From: Mangifera indica
Lineage: Eukaryota > Streptophyta > Magnoliopsida > Sapindales > Anacardiaceae
Direction: 5' to 3'
DNA length: 64,000 nt
Assembly (NCBI RefSeq): GCF_011075055.1
Contig: NC_058154.1
Location: 4,258,501-4,322,500 of the forward strand
The number at the start of each line of letters is the position of its first letter. The first letter of the stretch is position 1. Both the position numbers and the translations under genes were made by a program. Positions 12,520-25,034 of this stretch are shown one piece after another. The notes beneath the pieces are model-generated. The model searched no databases. It saw only the letters and a list, made by a program, of their open reading frames with translations, and was not told where the DNA came from.

Positions 12520-15500
12520 TGTTGTCTCCAAAGTGGCCCCAGCTTTTCATTTTATTAACTATTTAGACCCTCTACCCATCCGTCATTTCTTCTCAACCCA
12601 ACAGAAAGACAATTAAACCTCGCTCATTAATCAAAACCCTCTTGGAGACGGATTTACCCACCGATCCGTTAACCGCTGAAGAGTTCAACGTTAAAATTTC
12701 TTCAGCCTCCGGCGTTTACGTTGTTTATGATAAAAGCGATGAGCTTCAATTCATTGGTATCTCACGTAACATTGCCGCCAGCGTTCTCGCTCATTTAAAA
12801 TCGGTACCGGAGCTATGCGGTTCCGTGAATGTATGCATATGCTATCCAATTGCATTAGATGGTACAGTATATTTCTTTTATCTTTGATTTTGACCTGATT
12901 TTTTAGGTTGGGGTCATGTATCAGGATATAGAAATTCGTCATTGCCTGAAAGATAAGGCTAATAATTTGAAAATGAGTTACAAGGATATAATTAAACAGC
13001 GGATTGGCCTGTTCGTGAAATTTACTTGAAAATAAAAGCAGTCTTGATGTGGGTTATTGTTCAGCCATATAGGTGTGCTTAATGAAGGCAATGGCGTTCT
13101 AAAAATCCATTACACTTTACTTTATGCTTTGAATGTGAATCATATAAAAACAGAAAAAAGCTCGACGAACTTCCTCTATTAAGAGGGTGTGATTTTTTTA
13201 AGCTTTGTAATCCTCTTCGTCCATAGTGTGATTTATGTTGTCTTCATTTGACCAAAATTGGTTAGCATCTGAAGTTTGTAATATAAGGCAAGATAACCAG
13301 GAATATATGTTCTTTTAATTTCTAATTTTCTGTGTTATAAGATTAATGAAATTAGAGGGCAAAGACGAGCTATTGTTTTGGAATTTTGAAGATTTGACAT
13401 TTAACGACCTACTTGGATGTATATGAAAAATGAGATTTGAAGTGAATGATGGAAAAACCACATACATGAACTATTTATGAATGAATTAATGTCATAGATA
13501 AACATGGAGAAGGATTAGTAATTTTACCAACTCCAGACTTAGATATTTGATGAAAAATGATGGAGAAGAGCTTCACACTTGTCAAGCCTTTAAAGAAGTT
13601 CATCAAACCTAGCTAAATCACCTTGGCCAAATTCTTAGAGAGAGCGAAGAGGAGGCGTTTTAGTGAGAGAAATGTTTTTAGTTCAAATGAATTTCATGAG
13701 TCAAAATGAATTAATATGCACATTTATATAATGATGACCTAGCAAATATCTATTTGTTGTTTGGTCTTTGTGAATTTTTAATTCAAACTATGCCAATACA
13801 TGTATATCATACATATATTTTAATCACTTTAATTTTATCTTATAAACACTTTTAAAGTGTCATTTCACACCCATATAATATTTTATATGATGTAATCTTT
13901 ATTACCCTTAAGAATGTGCTAGCCAACTCCTGGATAATTAATCGTCACTTTTTAAAATGTTTGGTTTATTGATGTGACCTTTTAGATTCACCATAATATA
14001 GTCGTGAGCCTTTTTTTAAACGATCGAAAAACTCAATCACTATGATAAACATCTAGTAATGTGTCATAGCACTTAAACCACGATAAAAAAACACTCGATT
14101 GAACTTAATTTCTCAATCGTTCGTTCCATGTAGGTAAAATCCTTTTATTGTCCAATTTTGATTGAGTTTGGGCTAATGATATGTCAAAACCCTAATTTCG
14201 ATATTCTATGAATTGTTTATTGGTATATTCAGAACGCATCATCACAAATAACTTTCGTATGATTTATATTATATTCTGGCTATAGATTTTGGTTTTTAAT
14301 ATTTATTGACATTTGTTCAGGAATTTGAAACCGGATCGAGTCAGCAAGTACTCTGAATCCAATATTTACAAGTCAACGGATCTCGTCTTGATCAACATGA
14401 CCTTTCTTACAAAATATGATTAGCCCTATATTTATAAACAACACATGACCAACATGACCTTTCATACGAAATATGATTAGCCCCATATTTATACACAATA
14501 TGAATTATACACATCCGTATTGGATCCGATCATGATATCTAAGGTTAAAGAATTACTTCGTACACTAAAACAATCGTATGATAAGTCATTGATTACAATT
14601 TAATGATCATGTGATTCATCGTTAATGGTCACATTTGAAAAACGGTTCATTAACTGTTAATCCATATCAATACTCTAATAACATGATTATTATTGTCATA
14701 TGTACTAATATCATTTTATAACATTCAACGAAAACATTCAGTATGTCCATTATATGATATTATTACTCAACTTATATTATATCAGTAGAAAACAATTTGA
14801 TAATTCGGTTTTATATATTAAGTGAATTCTCCGAACAATTCATATACATAATTTATGTTAATGTAAACAAAGGAAGCAATTTATGTATACTAATAAAAGA
14901 ACTTTTTCTTTTGTTAATAAATTATTACATATATATACAAAAAATAAAATACTTTGAAACTGACAACACGAATGGTTTTTAGAATATACACTAGAAGTAT
15001 ACTATAAAAAATTGTTATGAAGTGAGCTGGGCAAGTTTAGTCTAGCTCATCTTTGTTTGGGCTGTTTAGACAAAGGCTATGCAGTGGCGGAACGGTTGTC
15101 ATTTCTGTTTATTTATCAGATTTTGATGATGGCACTTGCCTAATGTAATGTTGTCATGTAAACTTTTTTGTAGGTTGGGTTAGTAGATGAACCAGATAGA
15201 ACAGTTTTAACCCAAACTTGGAAGTCATGGATGGAAGAACGCATACAAGCCACCAGGAAAATCCTACCAGGCAATGGATGAGGGAACACCACTTGGGTTC
15301 AACAGCCTCCTAAGAGGGAAAAACCTGATCTCCGTCTCACTTCTGGTTGTCATGTCCAGCTGACAGTTCCACTTGAGAAGCTCACTGATAAGTTGGTAAA
15401 TGAGAACAAGGTGGTGGCATTCGCAAAGGGATCAAGGCGTGCACCAATGTGTGGATTCTCGCAGAGAGTGGCTGGCATTCTTGAAATTGAAGGGTTGGAT

Positions 15501-15680
15501 TTTGAAAGTGTGGGTGTCATTGACGAAGAGTATAATTATGGATTGAGGAGACACTAAAGAAGTACAGTAACTGGCCAACATTCCCGCAAATTTTGCTTGA
15601 ATGGAGATTTGGTTGGAGGGTGTGATATCCTCTCCTCTCCTCTCGTCCATGCATGAGAAGGGTTTCGTTTGGGTTTTTCA
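12520..15680 (+). pseudogene. GRXS16: GRXS16-like chloroplast CGFS glutaredoxin, pseudogene
   Basis: Exon 1 (about 12570-12829) keeps the GIY-YIG-like N-terminal domain typical of plastid GRXS16: SGVYVVYDKSDELQFIGISR followed by NIAASVLAHLKSVPELCGSV. It joins at a GT donor to exon 2, which starts after TTTTGTAG at about 15174 with [14 protein letters not shown]. Exon 2 keeps [26 protein letters not shown] and the CGFS motif ([12 protein letters not shown]). It is broken by an in-frame stop near 15279, a one-base loss after NYGL (about 15547), a compensating base gain near 15600 and a CTCTC expansion before the C-terminus. The transit-peptide region has a stop near 12567. The intron is 2.3 kb. 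This is an old decayed copy; the intact family protein acts in plastid iron-sulphur and redox metabolism. Confidence 0.85.
12830..15173. other. Intron-derived AT-rich DNA of the GRXS16 pseudogene
   Basis: No gene, RNA or structured repeat stands out. A short near-duplicate, AACATGACCTTTCTTACAAA versus the same text with CATAC, lies at about 14395 and 14452. The frame at 14797-14982 is a chance opening. Confidence 0.5.
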
Positions 15681-15880
15681 GTTTGGACGAAATTATGGAT
15701 ATCCCTGCTTACCATAAATATTTATTATCCTATTGCATTATATATTCCAACTATTAACTAATGTGCATTATCCTAATTAATAAATTCACATTTTAAAAGT
15801 GTATTTTACATGTTTGATGTATTTTATTGTTTTAGAAATGTTCGGTCATATTTTTTAATATAAAACGTATAAAGCATGTA

Positions 15881-15889
15881 TATTATATA
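15881..15889. repeat. Left 9-bp target-site duplication of the MULE
   Basis: TATTATATA here pairs with TATTACATA at 21208-21216 (8 of 9 identical). A 9-bp duplication is the hallmark of Mutator-like insertion. Confidence 0.75.
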
Positions 15890-16578
15890 GGAAAATTGAA
15901 ATTTTTACCCTTATTTTAATCCGTGTATATATAAATGTTACTCATTCTAAAGCTTAAATAAATATACCACAACCGTAATCAATTTTCTTAAAATACCTCT
16001 ATTTAATCTTTCATGCAGAGATTCTCTCTCTTTTTCTCTATAACTTTTTCTCTCTTCTTCCTCATCTTTCAAGTGATGGAATCATGCAGAGAGGATCATC
16101 TTCAAAAACAAAAGAAGGAAGAAAATAATTGAATTATTCAGATTAAGAATTTTTTAAAGTAAGGATATAAAAAAAAAGAGCAACCCACAAAAACTCAGCC
16201 ACATCTACTTTATACCCTGGAAGAAATGACGATCGAAGAAGATTATTTAGTATGATTTAACTGAAAAAAATAAAAAATTGGTATTTAAGGATTTAACTAA
16301 AAAAAAAAAGATTGACATTTAACTAAAAAAAAAAGTAAAAAGGGGTTGGCGTAAAAGTTAACTGGGTAATAAGGGTTGGCATTATATATTATATATTATA
16401 ATATATAATATATAATATTATAATATTAATATTAATATTATATATTATGTTATATTATATAATATTAATATAATATTATATATATTATATTATATAATAT
16501 TAATATTATATAATATTATAATATAATTATAATTATGTTATAGTATAATTATAATTAAATGGTGGACGCCAACCATTT
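15890..16578 (+). repeat. MULE left terminal inverted repeat
   Basis: The segment is the inverse of 20511-21207 with small gaps. The inner half (16384-16560) is nearly pure A/T made of ATATTA and TAATTA words. Confidence 0.85.
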
Positions 16579-16599
16579 TTTTACTATTATTAATAATTT

Positions 16600-17280
16600 T
16601 TTGGACATAAAATATATTATATTATATTTTTATCAGTCTTACAATTTCCACAAATAACCATAAAATATATTATATTATATCAACATGGAGTTCAACATTT
16701 TCATAATTTGAACATGAAATTCAATTACTATGACCAACTTCCGAACTATCCTTGGCTTGAGATTTGTACAATTTAAAACAAGACATTTTGATAATCAAAC
16801 GCTCTTCATATTTATAAAGATTCGATCTCCATCAATCAAACTGAGAAAAGACATTTTCTCTATCTCTAACAATATTAGGAGCAACTTTATCTAAGATAAA
16901 GTTATTATAATGCTTGCAATAACTTACATGTCTCGCACTTCGTTGATTTGGGAAAACAGAGAGAGATGTTGACTTTCTTATATTCATTACAATTATGCGT
17001 TCTTCAGCGAGTTGTAATTCATCCACACATTGCCAATAATTCTTGAATTTTTTATCTCGGACAAGATCAGAAATTATTGAAGTCCAATAATCTGGTAATG
17101 ACCTTAGTAATCCAGATATCCTCTCCTTTTAAGTTAATTTTATGTCATTGTCTTTTAAATCATAATATCTTTCATGCATGACACCAAGATGAGTAAAAAG
17201 ATTGTGCACTGGATTCATCTTATAGTTTAGATAGTAGTTTTTAGTTAACATGTTCACCTGAACGTATGACTAACAAATAG
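16600..17280 (-). pseudogene. Copia gag-like (UBN2-like) fragment inside the MULE
   Basis: Minus-strand text includes NMLTKNYYLNYKMNPVHNLF, then a stop, then ISGLLRSLPDYWTSIISDL and ELQLAEERIIVMN. The pattern of a helix-rich segment followed by LLRSLP resembles the gag (UBN2-like) region of Copia polyproteins. Stops break it. It could be a retroelement insertion or a captured piece. I do not recognise it with certainty. Confidence 0.4.
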
Positions 17281-17754
17281 AGAACAATAATTTATACATG
17301 CATAACAATATAAATATTTACTTTAAACAAAATATATTTTTTTATTTAAATATAAATAAATTAAGCCAAAATAAAAAATGTATTTTTAAAATATAAATAA
17401 ATTAAGCCAAAATAAAAAATGTATTTTTAAAATATAAATAAATTAAGCCAAAATTCAATAATAAGGTGTCGCCAACCCCTTATTTTTTCCAAATCTTTCC
17501 AGCCAAAATCAGTTTTCTAATAGTTTTTTTTCATTTTTAAAATTCAACCAATTAGCTAATCAACAATGTTATGAAAATTGCAATATTTAACAATATGTTG
17601 CCCGGTTAGTAATACCTATATTCTCAATATCAACAGCAGGCTCAGGAACCTATTGAAATAGATTTGGATTATGGATGTGACTTGGATATGCTCTAATATT
17701 CATAAAGTCATGACGTCTTGTGCTACATTCAGCCCCATCATAACAAGCATGACT

Positions 17755-18326
17755 TTAACTTCTGCCAACATCTTGGCTCGGAACACCGTATATGTCGTCA
17801 TCAAACTCCGAGAATTCTTCGTCTTCATCATCATCCTCCTCCTCCTCCTCATTACCTTCTACTTCATAATCCTCATCCATGTCGTTGTCATTATCATCAT
17901 CAACATCATAATTCCCACCAAACTCTTGAAAACTTTGTGGATGTGCCCACTCATCTGTTGGATGATTTTCCCTTTCTTCCTCATGAACATCTTCGCCTTG
18001 TTGATTATCCCTTCTATCAATTTGACTCTCAGTAACAAAAAGTTCTGTGTATCCTTGTGAACTTCTTACTACAACCATCAAAAACTCTACATCATCATCG
18101 TCTACAATCTCCATTGGACCCATATCACCTAGTGTAAATACGCGCACATTTGATTGACTTCGATCGAGCCTTAGACGATAGCTGATTCTTGCAATGAATC
18201 CTTCAAAATCAACATTTGTGCTAATACAAATCCCTCTCTCATTCCCACCAACATATCTTGTGACATTATCATCACCTTCAACCCATTGGCCTTCATATCG
18301 AATCTTAAATGCAACTTTTTCCATCA
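17755..18326 (-). pseudogene. MULE transposase N-terminal exon (PB1-like region), truncated
   Basis: The start at 18326 (MEKVAFKIRYEGQWVEG) is preceded by TTTTTATGCTTTTTAG followed by G, a good 3' splice site, which favours this start over the longer frame opening at 18363. The first 90 residues resemble the ubiquitin/PB1-like domain at the N-terminus of many plant MULE transposases (MVVV after a DDDDVEF motif). A long acidic tract (runs of D and E) follows, and the frame closes at 17755. Nothing after it matches the FAR1/MuDR zinc-finger, DDE or SWIM domains. It is likely a 5' remnant of a once complete gene with a leader exon in the 420-bp repeats. Confidence 0.6.
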
Positions 18327-19365
18327 TGAGTAAAAATAAACCTAAAAAGCATAAAAACTCCAAATTACACTACTTCACTATTTTTTCAAATTAAGCCCCA
18401 AATGCAATACCAATGCACTCAAGCTTCATATATACGTATTTACAACACATTATACTATCATATTATCAGTTGATGTACAAAAATTTATTAAGGCAAGACA
18501 ATAAAAAACATGAAAAAAATAACAGTGGCAATTTGGTTATTTTTTATGTAACTCTCTGTTAAGACAAGAAAAACAATACACACATAAGCTCCAAATTGAA
18601 ATAAACAAGTATAAAAAATAAAAAAATTGAGTGCAATGGAAGAAAACAGAAAAAAATAAATAAATTCACTGGGGCCTGGGGGGTTGGTGTTAACGCCAAT
18701 GTTCTTCATCTAGAATTTTGTTTGGGCTGTATTTTGGTATTATACAACCATCACAACAACATTAAACAATAATAATAACTTTAAACAATAAAAACAACAT
18801 GAAATAATAGTATTAAACAATCTAATAACATGAAATCATAATAAAGTTAAATTTTACATGAAGTTATTATGAACATGAATATACCATACTTATTTCATTT
18901 TCAATTATTTATAAAGAAAACACATAACATATGGGGTTAAGTCAACACTCACCTGAACGTGGATGATTTTGCTGTGAAGTCTTTGCAACAGATGTTAATT
19001 CTCTTAATAAATTTAGTAATTTTCGTCTCTCTCTTCCTTATGTCCAAGTTGAATATTTTATAATGAATTTCTCACGGGTTTTATTGTTCAATCACATGTC
19101 TTCTTCCTTCCATTAATACCAATATTTTATTGTTATACTGCTGGGATTCCTTCCTCAGTTGAGGAAGAAGAGAAAAAAAGTTTAAACAATAATAATAACT
19201 TTAAACAATAAAAACAACATGAAATAATAGTATTAAACAATCTAATAACATGAAATCATAATAAAGTTAAATTTTACATGAAGTTATTATGAACATGAAT
19301 ATACTATACTTATTTCATTTTCAATTATTTATAAAGAAAACACATAACATACGGGGTTAAGTCAA

Positions 19366-19376
19366 CACTCACCTGA
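19366..19376 (-). other. Repeated consensus 5' splice site
   Basis: On the minus strand TTCAG|GTGAGT occurs once per unit, with the GT at + 18951-18952, 19371-19372, 19791-19792 and 20211-20212. It lies downstream of the TATA box and in the same direction as the coding exon, which has its own 3' splice site near 18343. The units therefore look like four alternative leader exons. Confidence 0.5.
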
Positions 19377-19474
19377 ACGTGGATGATTTTGCTGTGAAGT
19401 CTTTGCAACAGATGCTAATTCTCTTAATAAATTTAGTAATTTTCGTCTCTCTCTTCCTTATGTCCAAGTTGAAT

Positions 19475-19483
19475 CTTTTATAA
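19475..19483 (-). promoter_or_regulatory. Repeated TATA box in the 420-bp units
   Basis: TTATAAAAG on the minus strand recurs at the same offset in each unit (19055-19063, 19475-19483, 19895-19903, 20315-20323). It points toward the truncated transposase exon. Promoter function is inferred. Confidence 0.45.
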
Positions 19484-20510
19484 TGGATTTCTCACGGGTT
19501 TTATTGTTCAATCACATGTCTTCTTCCTTCCATTAATACCAATATTTTATTGTTATGCTGCTGGGATTCCTTCCTCAGTTGAGGAAGAAGAGAAAAAAAG
19601 TTTAAACAATAATAATAACTTTAAACAATAAAAACAACATGAAATAATAGTATTAAACAATCTAATAACATGAAATCATAATAAAGTTAAATTTTACATG
19701 AAGTTATTATGAACATGAATATACTATACTTATTTCATTTTCAATTATTTATAAAGAAAACACATAACATACGGGGTTAAGTCAACACTCACCTGAACGT
19801 GGATGATTTTGCTGTGAAGTCTTTGCAACAGATGTTAATTCTCTTAATAAATTTAGTAATTTTCGTCTCTCTCTTCCTTATGTCCAAGTTGAATCTTTTA
19901 TAATGGATTTCTCACAGGTTTTATTGTTCAATCACATGTCTTCTTCCTTCCATTAATACCAATATTTTATTGTTATGCTGCTGGGATTCCTTCCTCAGTT
20001 GAGGAAGAAGAGAAAAAAAGTTTAAACAATAATAATAACTTTAAACAATAAAAACAACATGAAATAATAGTATTAAACAATCTAATAACATGAAATCATA
20101 ATAAAGTTAAATTTTACATGAAGTTATTATGAACATGAATATACCATACTTATTTCATTTTCAATTATTTATAAAGAAAACACATAACATACAGGGTTAA
20201 GTCAACACTCACCTGAACGTGGATGATTTTGCTGTGAAGTCTTTGCAACAGATGTTAATTCTCTTAATAAATTTAGTAATTTTCGTCTCTCTCTTCCTTA
20301 TGTCCAAGTTGAATCTTTTATAATGGATTTCTCACGGGTTTTATTGTTTAATCACATGTCTTCTTCCTTCCATTAATACCAATATTTTATTGTTATGCTG
20401 CTGGGATTTCTTCCTCAGTTGAGGAAGAAGAGAAAAAAAGTTACAGAGAAAAACAAAGATTCTCTGCATAAGCCATTTCAAGAGGGGTATTTTGGAAAAG
20501 TAGATTACTG

Positions 20511-21207
20511 TTGGCATCAACCATTTAATTATAATTATACTATAATATAATTATAATTATATTATAATTAAAAATATAATTATATTATATATTATATTAT
20601 TATATTATTATATTATATAATATTATATATTATATTATTATATTATATAATATTATATATTATATATTATAATTATATAATATATATATTATATAATTAT
20701 AATTATATAATATATAATATATAACGCCAACCCTTGGCGTTACCCAGTTAACTTTTATGCCAACCCTTTTTTACCTTTTTTTTTTCAGTTAAATGCCAAT
20801 TTTTTTTTCAGTTAAATCCTTAAATGCCAATTTTTTATTTTTTTTCCAGTTAAATCCTACTAAATGATCTTCTTCGATTGTCATTTCTTCTAGGGTATAA
20901 AGTGGATGTGGTTGAGTTTTTGTAGGTTGCTCTTTTTTTTTTATATCCTTACTTTGAAGAATTTTTAATTTGAAGAATTCAGTTATTTCCTTCCTTCTTT
21001 TGTTTTTGAAGATGATCCTCTCTGCATGATTTCATCACTTGAAAGATGAGGAAGAAGAGAGAAAAATAAAGAGAATCTCTGTATGAAAGATTAAAGAGGG
21101 GTATTTTGGAAAAGTTGATTACTGTTATAGTATATTTGTTTAAGCTTTAGAATAAGTGACATTTATGTATACACGGATTAAAATAAGGATAAAAAATTTA
21201 ATTTCCC
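20511..21207 (-). repeat. MULE right terminal inverted repeat
   Basis: Inverse of 15890-16578. A partial direct repeat of its outer part (AGAGGGGTATTTTGGAAAAG) also occurs at about 20480, next to the last 420-bp unit. Confidence 0.85.
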
Positions 21208-21348
21208 TATTACATATCTGTTGTATTAAGCCAATATTAAACATTTATATTATTTATTTATATTATTATATTTTTTTATTTTTTAAGACCAAAGGATAAA
21301 AGGACGTCCTCTTATATAAAATATATTAAACTCAACTCAAACAATAGC

Positions 21349-22135
21349 AAATTTTGTTCCTTTTCTTTTAAAATAAAAAATCTGTTATAATCTCATATTT
21401 TTTCTTTTTGATTCCTATTTGTCAATATCAGTTATTATTTTATTTTTCAATTTATTGATGTTTAAAAACAATAGTTTATATAGGTGATCCAATCAAGTTT
21501 AAAAACTTATTACTTTATTAGATTTATATTAGATCAATCATGATCTATATATAAAAAATATAAGTTTAATTAATCATATTTTATAACACTATCACCGCAA
21601 TTTGAAGTTTTTATCAGTTAGGACAAATGATGCTAAGACAAAATAAAAATTTTAGAGATGTATCTTTCTTTTTGCCTTTTAGGGTTTATGATTTTTTATT
21701 AAATATTTACCTATAAAGTGTTACATTATTCTTGACTATAAATTATGTCGTTTGGCTCCTAAATAATAAATATTACCTTAATAATAAATCTTTTATTATT
21801 TACATTACTTTATTTGGTTTGTCAGTAATAAAATATTACAGTAATCTTCTATTACTAATGATGATGTGATAAGTAATATAGATGGTAATCTGATTACCAC
21901 TTTCATCTTAAGTATTAAAATATTATTAAGGTAACCTTGATTTTATTATAAATATATTTTTATTTATTAATTTTTTAGAACAAAAATGACTTTATTTTTA
22001 ATTAATATAATAATAATATAAAAATATTTTAAAATAATTATACTCAAAGATATTTAAGTAAAATAATTTATTAGTATTTTTTTATTACCTCTAACAAAAC
22101 ACAATAATTATTTATACCTACCAAATTTTATCAAA
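21349..22135 (+). repeat. Direct repeat A, copy 1 (interrupted)
   Basis: The segment from TTTTGTTCCTTTTCTTTTAA to ATTTTATCAAA is repeated at 25841-26560. Copy 1 has about 80 extra bases near 21730-21820 and stops exactly where the GGGAAATTATG element starts. Confidence 0.85.
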
Positions 22136-23545
22136 GGGAAATTATGATAAATGGCCAAAATTAAGGGGGTTTAAGCAAAATTGTCCAAAACAATAAGATT
22201 TAAACAAAAATGCCCCATTTTGTGAAATGATGAAACTGCCCCTATATATAAACAAGGAAATTTTCTTATTTTCTACAGTAATTTTCCACGGTTTTACTAT
22301 ACAAATTCAAAGAAATTTTCCCTTCCCATGGTCATCCCACGAGCGAAGAGATTTTTGTCGATTTTCGTATTTTTCAACGATCGAAAATGGCAAAGAAGGT
22401 TAGTACATCTTCTCTACTCTTGTTTGAATCAAGTTATTGTTCATATTATTAAGATTTGAGGGAGATTTTATAGTTTCAAAGTTTAGGGTTTCGATTTTGA
22501 ATAATGCTTAAAATGTTTTGATTTTCGGTTGTTTTCGTTAAATTTCTTGAGGGGTTTTATGTTATAGCCTATGTAGATTTGACTTGTGCTGAAATTGGAG
22601 GCCGAAATGGCGAATTTTTGGTCGAAAAATGGGTTCGAAGTGATCGATGCTCCCGTCGTGGGAACAGTGGATCCCACGGTCATGACGAAATCTCCGACGA
22701 TCAAGAGAGTTTGACCATGGGTTAGAGGGTAAAGTAGTGTTTTTAAAACATTAAGGAGCTGGGGGAGAACAGTTAGTCCACGGGGGGTGTTTTTGAAATT
22801 TACCACTAGACAGTGAGCTAATGCCGTGAAAACTGTGGGGGGGGCGGGGAATTTACTTTTTCGAAACTACAAGGGCACTAATAGATTAGAAAATTGCTGA
22901 GAGGGTAAGAAATAAATATTAGACCTGTTTGTAGTAGAAATTTTCTGAGAGGGTAAATTGATATTTATTTTCCATATCTAAGGTTTCTCGACGTGTAGAT
23001 TTCGAATTTTATATCCGTATTTTCTATTTTAGGGTTTTTCGACATGTAGTTTTCGAATTTAACATTCAATTTTTTGATTTTTGTGTTTTTTAGCACATTT
23101 TACGATGTAATGACGTAATTTCAGCTCAATATTTTAGTGTTTTCGTTTATATAATATATCGATTCGTATTTTTGAATTTTAGATTTGCTTTTTCGAATTT
23201 CATTGTTTTATGATATATCGACTCGTATTTTCTAGATTTCTGAACAATTTTTTGATTGATGACATTCAAAAGTATTTCAATTTATAAAATTCGAATTTCA
23301 ATTTCGTTTTTTCAATTTTCATCGTTTTATGATAAATCAACTCGTATTTTTAAGAGTTTCTAATAATTTTTTGATTGTTGACATACCTAGGGTATTTCAA
23401 CGTATAAAATTCGAATTTCAACTTTATTTTTTTTTATTTTCACCCTTTTAGGATATATCGACTCGTATTTTTATATTTTTGACTGATTTTCTGATTGTTA
23501 ATATTCTAGGGTATTTCAACGTTTAGAATTCGAATTTCAATTTTG
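22136..23545 (+). mobile_element. Non-autonomous DNA element (copy 2), inverted relative to 9.3-12.3 kb
   Basis: It begins GGGAAATTATGATAAATGGC and shows the same block order as copy 1: terminus, GGTTAGTACATCTTC near 22400, G/C-rich block (22590-22870), then 60-bp monomers of the type ATATATCGACTCGTATTTT (22975-23545). No transposase is visible. The frame at 22483-22806 (-) lies across the G/C-rich block and has no recognisable similarity. Confidence 0.6.
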
Positions 23546-24010
23546 TTTTCATTTACAAGAATAGAACTAGTTCCAAAAATATAAAAATACATTTAATGCT
23601 TAAATTTTATTTTACTAAAAGAGTACAATTTTTATTTTTTTTAATTGAAAAAATTACACTTTTAGATTTTTCTATATAATAGACTAAACTTTCAATATTT
23701 TCTATTAAATATACTAAATAAATAGAATTAATATTATTTGTTTTGTTTTAAAATTAAGATGATTAGTTCAAAAATTTCAATAGAAAAAAGTTTTACACAC
23801 ACAGACACATATATATGTATATAATTAGTTAGAGGCAACTAATAATGATATGTTAAATCATTTTTTTTATCGAAAATACTAAACTTTTAAATTATTTTAT
23901 TAAAATGGTCAAACTGTCCGATTTTATTATTAAAATGGTTAAACATTTATTATTTTTTATTGAATGTATTAAATTAATTACTTTGTTTTTAAAACAAAAC
24001 AAAATAAAGA
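23545..24010 (+). repeat. Direct repeat B, copy 1
   Basis: From ATAGAACTAGTTC to AAAACAAAATAAAGAATA the text is repeated at 25035-25520. Both copies carry TATTTGTTTTGTTTTAAAAT and CTAATAATGATAT. The frames 23905-24135 and 25439-25627 fall in the two copies and are not genes. Confidence 0.8.
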
Positions 24011-25034
24011 ATATTAATTATGTTTCTTCAGTACCTTTAATAAGATATATTAAAAGTTTGATCATTTTAATAGAAAAATCTAAATGTTGGGCTTCTTCAA
24101 TAGGAAAATCTAATATTTCAATCTTTTTGAATTAAAAAAGTGATACGTGAATACTTATAAATATTACAATTAAACTATGTGCACTTGATTTTAAAACTCT
24201 AATTATCTAAAATAATGTGTCATAATATAATTGAGTGATTTTAGTATTACCTATTCACACGATTATAAATTATCAATAATCTTTTATTTTTATTATACTT
24301 TCATCATCATTTATCTTATATATACTTTCAATCATATATCACATATATATTTATATTGTTTTTTATAATTAGAATTGATGACTACTTTATCTATAAAACA
24401 CGATGTATGAGAATCCTTAATATATATAAACACATTATTCATTTACCACATTTGTTTTATTTATGAGTTTGTGTTCACTGTCTCAAATACTTGGATAAAA
24501 AGTTATAATGTCTTTCCCAATGAATATATGTACTTTAGTTTTATCTTTATCAGCGATTAAACATATCAACTGATTCACTATCAAAATATTGTAATTTTTT
24601 CCTTTAATTAGACACATAATCTATCATAGTTTAACTTTTAAGTTTTATAATTCAAAACACGTTTTAATAATTAAATAACTCATAAACTAATAAATTAGTC
24701 TTATTTTAGTTTCTCAAGTAATGGGTGATGTTTATACATACCTAATATATCTCTTATATTTTGTCAATGAGAGATTTGTTTGAGAATAATATAACATAGC
24801 CCAATTTTAGTTAAATCTAAACGACTATTTATTTATAATTTATTTGATTATAAGTGATCAATATTCTTTTATCATTATTATAATTTTATCATAGTAAAAT
24901 AAGAATAAACTTTATCTTTATTATATTCTTACCATTAATATAATGAGTTTTGTAAATTATTTAAGTAAAGAAATGACCCTTCTTCATCTTTATTTAAGTA
25001 AAGTAATGATCCTTTTACATCTTCATTTATAAGA
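24011..25034. other. AT-rich intergenic DNA
   Basis: No gene is visible. A short local tandem repeat at 24958-25086 repeats TAATGATCCTTCTTCATCTT about every 48 bp. Confidence 0.6.

Larger units (their letters stand above)
18761..20440 (-). repeat. Four exact-length 420-bp tandem units
   Basis: Units start at 18761, 19181, 19601 and 20021, each exactly 420 bp with only a few substitutions and no indels. Every unit, read on the minus strand, contains TTATAAAAG followed about 100 bp later by TTCAGGTGAGT, a consensus 5' splice site. The unit edge (GAGGAAGAAGAGAAAAAAAG) resembles text in the MULE terminal repeat (about 21050-21070). Near-identity implies recent amplification or homogenisation. 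Confidence 0.97.
15890..21207 (-). mobile_element. 5.3-kb MULE with long terminal inverted repeats
   Basis: The termini are GGAAAATT (left) and, on the other strand, GGGAAATT (right), flanked by a 9-bp target-site duplication. About 690-bp inverted repeats (15890-16578 and 20511-21207) match end to end, including ATCCGTGTATA, the CATGCAGAG block, GTTAACTGGGTAA and long AT tracts. Between them lie, in minus-strand order, four 420-bp promoter-like units, an N-terminal MULE transposase exon and a gag-like segment. The DDE catalytic and SWIM regions are absent, so it cannot move by itself. High TIR similarity and near-identical 420-bp units suggest fairly recent activity. Confidence 0.85.

Noticed and set aside
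17671..18060. Plus-strand frames rich in hydrophobic or histidine/proline residues
   Set aside because: They are shadows of the acidic tract of the minus-strand MULE exon.
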